Source: Nostoc sp. NMS2 (GTDB lineage: Bacteria; Cyanobacteriota; Cyanobacteriia; Cyanobacteriales; Nostocaceae). Taken from it: DNA of 64,000 nucleotides. Position numbers and translations under genes: made by a program. Within the stretch, counting starts at the first letter, position 1. Each line of letters starts with the position of its first letter. Positions 61,180-64,000 of this stretch are shown piece by piece. The stretch is taken from assembly GCF_017115105.1 (NCBI RefSeq), contig NZ_JABXKH010000131.1:1-64000 (forward strand), read 5' to 3'. The notes beneath the pieces were generated by a model. That model searched no databases, was not told where the DNA came from, and worked only from the letters and a program-made list of their open reading frames with translations.

Positions 61180-62409
61180 CTACTTGATAATTTTGGAGAC
61201 CACACCAGCACCAATGGTGCGTCCACCTTCGCGGATAGCGAAGCGCATTCCTTGCTCAATAGCGATCGCGTTGATCAATTCTACTGTCATCTTGATGCGA
61301 TCGCCTGGCATCACCATTTCTACTTCTTTGCCTTCATCTGAGGTGTAAGCTTTGATAGTACCAGTTACATCGGTTGTCCGTACATAGAACTGGGGACGGT
61401 AGCCAGCGAAAAATGGAGTCTTACGACCACCTTCTTTTTCTGTTAAAACGTATACTTCACCTTCAAATTCCATGTGAGGTTTAATCGAACCAGGTTTGGC
61501 AATTACCATACCCCGTTCAATATCAGCCTTCTGGATACCCCGGAGTAGTACGCCAGCGTTATCTCCAGCCATCCCTTGGTCAAGACTCTTCTTGAACATT
61601 TCAATACCAGTTACGGTAGTGGCGCGAGTATCTCTGATACCAACTAGTTCAACGTTATCGCCAACTTTGACTATACCCCGTTCAATCCGACCAGTGGCGA
61701 CAGTACCACGACCTGTGATTGAGAATACGTCTTCTACAGCCATCAGGAAGGGTTTATCAACATCCCGCTCAGGAGTGGGGATGTAAGAATCCACAGCATC
61801 CATCAATTCGTAGATTTTGTCTACCCAAGGATTTTCACCTCTTTTGGTCTTAGGATTCTTGGTCATTGCTTCAAGAGCTTGCAGACCAGAGCCTTTGATA
61901 ATGGGGATATCATCGCCAGGGAAATCATAGCTGCTTAACAGTTCTCTCAGTTCTAGTTCCACTAGTTCCAAGAGTTCTGGGTCATCCATCAAGTCTTCTT
62001 TGTTCAAGAAGACAACCAGACTGGGAACGCCAACCTGTTTTGCTAACAGAATGTGTTCGCGGGTTTGGGGCATAGGGCCATCGGTAGCAGCAACTACGAG
62101 GATACCTCCGTCCATTTGGGCAGCACCGGTGATCATGTTCTTCACATAGTCAGCGTGTCCTGGACAGTCTACGTGAGCATAGTGCCGACTTTCGGTTTCA
62201 TACTCTACGTGAGCAGTATTGATGGTAATACCCCGTGCCTTTTCTTCTGGGGCATTATCAATTTGGTCGTAGCCCTTAGCTACAGCCTGACCCATAGCTG
62301 CCAAGGTCATGGTGATGGCTGCCGTTAACGTGGTTTTACCGTGGTCAACGTGGCCAACTGTACCGATATTGATGTGGGGTTTATTTCTTTCAAACTTTGC
62401 GCGTGCCAT
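61180..62409 (-). CDS. tuf: Elongation factor Tu
   Basis: This 409-aa GTPase delivers aminoacyl-tRNA to the ribosome. All signatures are intact: [14 protein letters not shown], the switch region with [26 protein letters not shown], the cyanobacterial NKEDLM variant of NKxD, and the C-terminal [12 protein letters not shown]. It follows fusA by 23 bp and precedes rpsJ on the same strand. Confidence 0.98.
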   Translation of the reverse strand: MARAKFERNKPHINIGTVGHVDHGKTTLTAAITMTLAAMGQAVAKGYDQIDNAPEEKARGITINTAHVEYETESRHYAHVDCPGHADYVKNMITGAAQMDGGILVVAATDGPMPQTREHILLAKQVGVPSLVVFLNKEDLMDDPELLELVELELRELLSSYDFPGDDIPIIKGSGLQALEAMTKNPKTKRGENPWVDKIYELMDAVDSYIPTPERDVDKPFLMAVEDVFSITGRGTVATGRIERGIVKVGDNVELVGIRDTRATTVTGIEMFKKSLDQGMAGDNAGVLLRGIQKADIERGMVIAKPGSIKPHMEFEGEVYVLTEKEGGRKTPFFAGYRPQFYVRTTDVTGTIKAYTSDEGKEVEMVMPGDRIKMTVELINAIAIEQGMRFAIREGGRTIGAGVVSKIIK

Positions 62410-62432
62410 GAATGCTCATTTCCTTATTTTAA

Positions 62433-64000
62433 CTAAGCGTTCCCTTTGCTTTTTGCAATGATAGTTTCAGCTACGCTGCGAGGCACCTCTTCGTAGTGGC
62501 TGAACTCCATCGTGAAGGTACCCCGACCTTGCGTTTTTGACCGGATATCAGTGGCGTAGCCAAACATACTCGCCAGTGGAACTTTGGATGTTACCTTAGC
62601 GAGTCCCTTTTCGGTGCTTTGGCTTTCAATCTGTCCTCGGCGGGTGTTTAGGTCGCCAATGACGTTCCCCATATAGTCTTCAGGAACTTCAACCTCAACT
62701 TTCATCATAGGCTCTAAGATGACAGGTGAAGCTTTCAGCACAGCCTCTTTCATCGCCATTGAGCCAGCGATTTTGAAAGCCATTTCTGAAGAGTCTACAT
62801 CGTGGTATGACCCATCAATTAGCGTCGCTTTAACGTCAATCAACGGATATCCAGCTAGAACACCAGATTCGCAGCTTTCTTTCATCCCTTGTTCTGCAGG
62901 ACCAACGTACTCTTTAGGTACTGTACCGCCAGCAATTTTGGAAACGAATTCAAAGCCAGTACCGGGTTCTCCAGGCTCCAAATTGATCACAACGTGACCG
63001 TATTGACCTTTACCACCACTTTGGCGGATGAATTTGCCCTCAACTTTGTTCACAGCTTTCCGAATTGTTTCTCGGTAAGCTACTTGTGGCGCACCTACAT
63101 TCGCTTCCACCTTGAATTCTCGTAACATCCGGTCTACTAGAATTTCTAGGTGTAGCTCTCCCATACCCGCGATTACGGTCTGGTTTGTTTCGGGATCGAC
63201 ACGGACACGGAAGGTGGGGTCTTCTTCTGAGAGAGATTGCAGAGCTTTGGACAACTTGTCCATGTCGTTCTTGGTTTTGGGTTCAACCGCTACCGAGATC
63301 ACAGGCTCAGGAATGAATAGGGATTCCAGAATTACTGGCGATCCATCATCACAGAGCGTGTCACCTGTCAAGGTGTCTTTCAATCCCAGAGCTGCTCCTA
63401 AATCACCCGCTCGCAGTTCATCGACATCTTGCCGATCATCTGCCTTCATGAGAACTAAGCGGGAAATCCGTTCTTTTTTATTCTTACTAGCGTTGAGAAC
63501 GTAGCTGCCCTTTTTCAGGACACCAGAATAAACGCGAACAAATGTGAGGCGACCGTAAGGGTCAGCCATAATCTTGAATGCCAGAGCTGCTAGGGGTTCG
63601 TTGTCATCAGCCCGCCGCTCAACAGTATCGCCATTGGGCAGTAAGCCTTGAATTGGTGGTACTTCACTTGGCGCTGGCAGGTAATCGACAACAGCATCCA
63701 GCATCAACTGTACGCCTTTGTTTTTGAATGCTGAACCGCAAAGTACTGGTACAATTGTCCCTGCAATTGTGCCTTTACGGAGGGCAGTCCGAATTTCCTG
63801 TTCTGTAAGTTCTTCGCCCTCAAAGTACTTAGCCATTAAAGCATCATCGGTTTCTGCCGCAGCTTCTATTAGCTTGGTACGGAATTCGTCTACCTGCGCT
63901 TGTAATTCTTCCGGGATATCGGTTTCCTGGATATCAGTTCCTTGGTCATTAGCGTAAATATACGCACGTTGCCCTACTAGGTCAACAATACCTTGGAAGT
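62433..64000 (-). CDS. fusA: Elongation factor G (5' end outside the window)
   Basis: About 522 C-terminal codons of EF-G are present; the frame stays open to the right edge of the window. The normal length is about 690, so roughly 170 residues lie outside. The visible part has the end of the G domain (from [15 protein letters not shown]), domain II ([22 protein letters not shown]), domain III, domain IV with [15 protein letters not shown] and domain V ([23 protein letters not shown], [18 protein letters not shown]). An internal Met at 63836 is not the start. It is the upstream gene of the fusA-tuf-rpsJ set. Confidence 0.97.
   Translation of the reverse strand, partial: FQGIVDLVGQRAYIYANDQGTDIQETDIPEELQAQVDEFRTKLIEAAAETDDALMAKYFEGEELTEQEIRTALRKGTIAGTIVPVLCGSAFKNKGVQLMLDAVVDYLPAPSEVPPIQGLLPNGDTVERRADDNEPLAALAFKIMADPYGRLTFVRVYSGVLKKGSYVLNASKNKKERISRLVLMKADDRQDVDELRAGDLGAALGLKDTLTGDTLCDDGSPVILESLFIPEPVISVAVEPKTKNDMDKLSKALQSLSEEDPTFRVRVDPETNQTVIAGMGELHLEILVDRMLREFKVEANVGAPQVAYRETIRKAVNKVEGKFIRQSGGKGQYGHVVINLEPGEPGTGFEFVSKIAGGTVPKEYVGPAEQGMKESCESGVLAGYPLIDVKATLIDGSYHDVDSSEMAFKIAGSMAMKEAVLKASPVILEPMMKVEVEVPEDYMGNVIGDLNTRRGQIESQSTEKGLAKVTSKVPLASMFGYATDIRSKTQGRGTFTMEFSHYEEVPRSVAETIIAKSKGNA

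Noticed and set aside
1..64000. tRNA, rRNA, tmRNA or riboswitch
   Set aside because: I scanned spacers for cloverleaf or known aptamer patterns by eye and found none I could support; a covariance-model search would be needed to exclude them.

Overview
The window is chromosomal DNA from a phototrophic cyanobacterium, most likely a filamentous Nostocales strain (Nostoc/Anabaena-like). The evidence is of three kinds. It carries photosynthesis genes (psb28, psaE, ndhO) and a cyanobacterial glpX-type bisphosphatase. The HIP1 octamer GCGATCGC occurs very often in genes and spacers. Spacers are full of heptanucleotide tandem repeats (units like AATTCGT and AATCCAA) and other dispersed repeats typical of Nostocales. 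No rRNA, tRNA, intact insertion sequence, prophage or CRISPR array was seen.

Layout. 1-15 kb holds core genes: an SPFH protein, folP, tpiA, a membrane GTPase, psb28, moaB, a membrane diguanylate cyclase, mraY, a fibrillin, psaE, mutM, ndhO and mdh, then a repeat protein and a lipoprotein. 15.4-19.5 kb is a compact three-gene accessory island: a winged-helix-like protein, an AAA-like ATPase, and a DUF1802-like/PD-(D/E)XK nuclease fusion. It is the best candidate for an undescribed defence-type system. 19.5-28 kb mixes accessory genes (aspartyl-protease pair, Nif11 protein, RelE-like and HicAB toxin-antitoxin genes, Uma2 nuclease) with pgi, a branched-chain/neutral amino acid ABC transporter pair and an ArsR regulator with a clear operator. 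28-36 kb carries hemA, glpX, glutaredoxins, tadA, plsC and a BolA-Grx4 pair. 36-45 kb carries an OmpR-type regulator, a lone ABC ATPase, small membrane proteins, a radical SAM protein and a DICT-HD/pentapeptide pair. 45-51 kb is a decaying accessory zone: Uma2, VapC with a nonsense-bearing antitoxin, orphan genes and a dapL gene fragment, interrupted by a CPBP protease and clpS. 51-64 kb returns to core genes: a STAS protein, a large radical SAM protein, rne, rnhB, pheA and the str operon (fusA-tuf-rpsJ, minus strand, cut by the right edge).

How the genes work together. Core functions cover the Calvin/gluconeogenic carbon route (tpiA, glpX, pgi, mdh), tetrapyrrole entry (hemA), photosystem assembly (psb28, psaE, ndhO), RNA turnover (rne, rnhB), translation (fusA, tuf, rpsJ, tadA) and redox/Fe-S handling (two glutaredoxins, BolA). 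Among the less ordinary signals, the diguanylate cyclase has an N-terminal membrane domain resembling the ethylene-binding domain of plant ethylene receptors. A roughly 130-150 bp intergenic element is present twice, each time upstream of a plus-strand gene. Several toxin-antitoxin loci are visibly degenerating. Dispersed repeats have entered coding sequence in at least one essential-looking gene and supply the stop codon of two others.

All calls come from reading the sequence and its translations; no database search was run.
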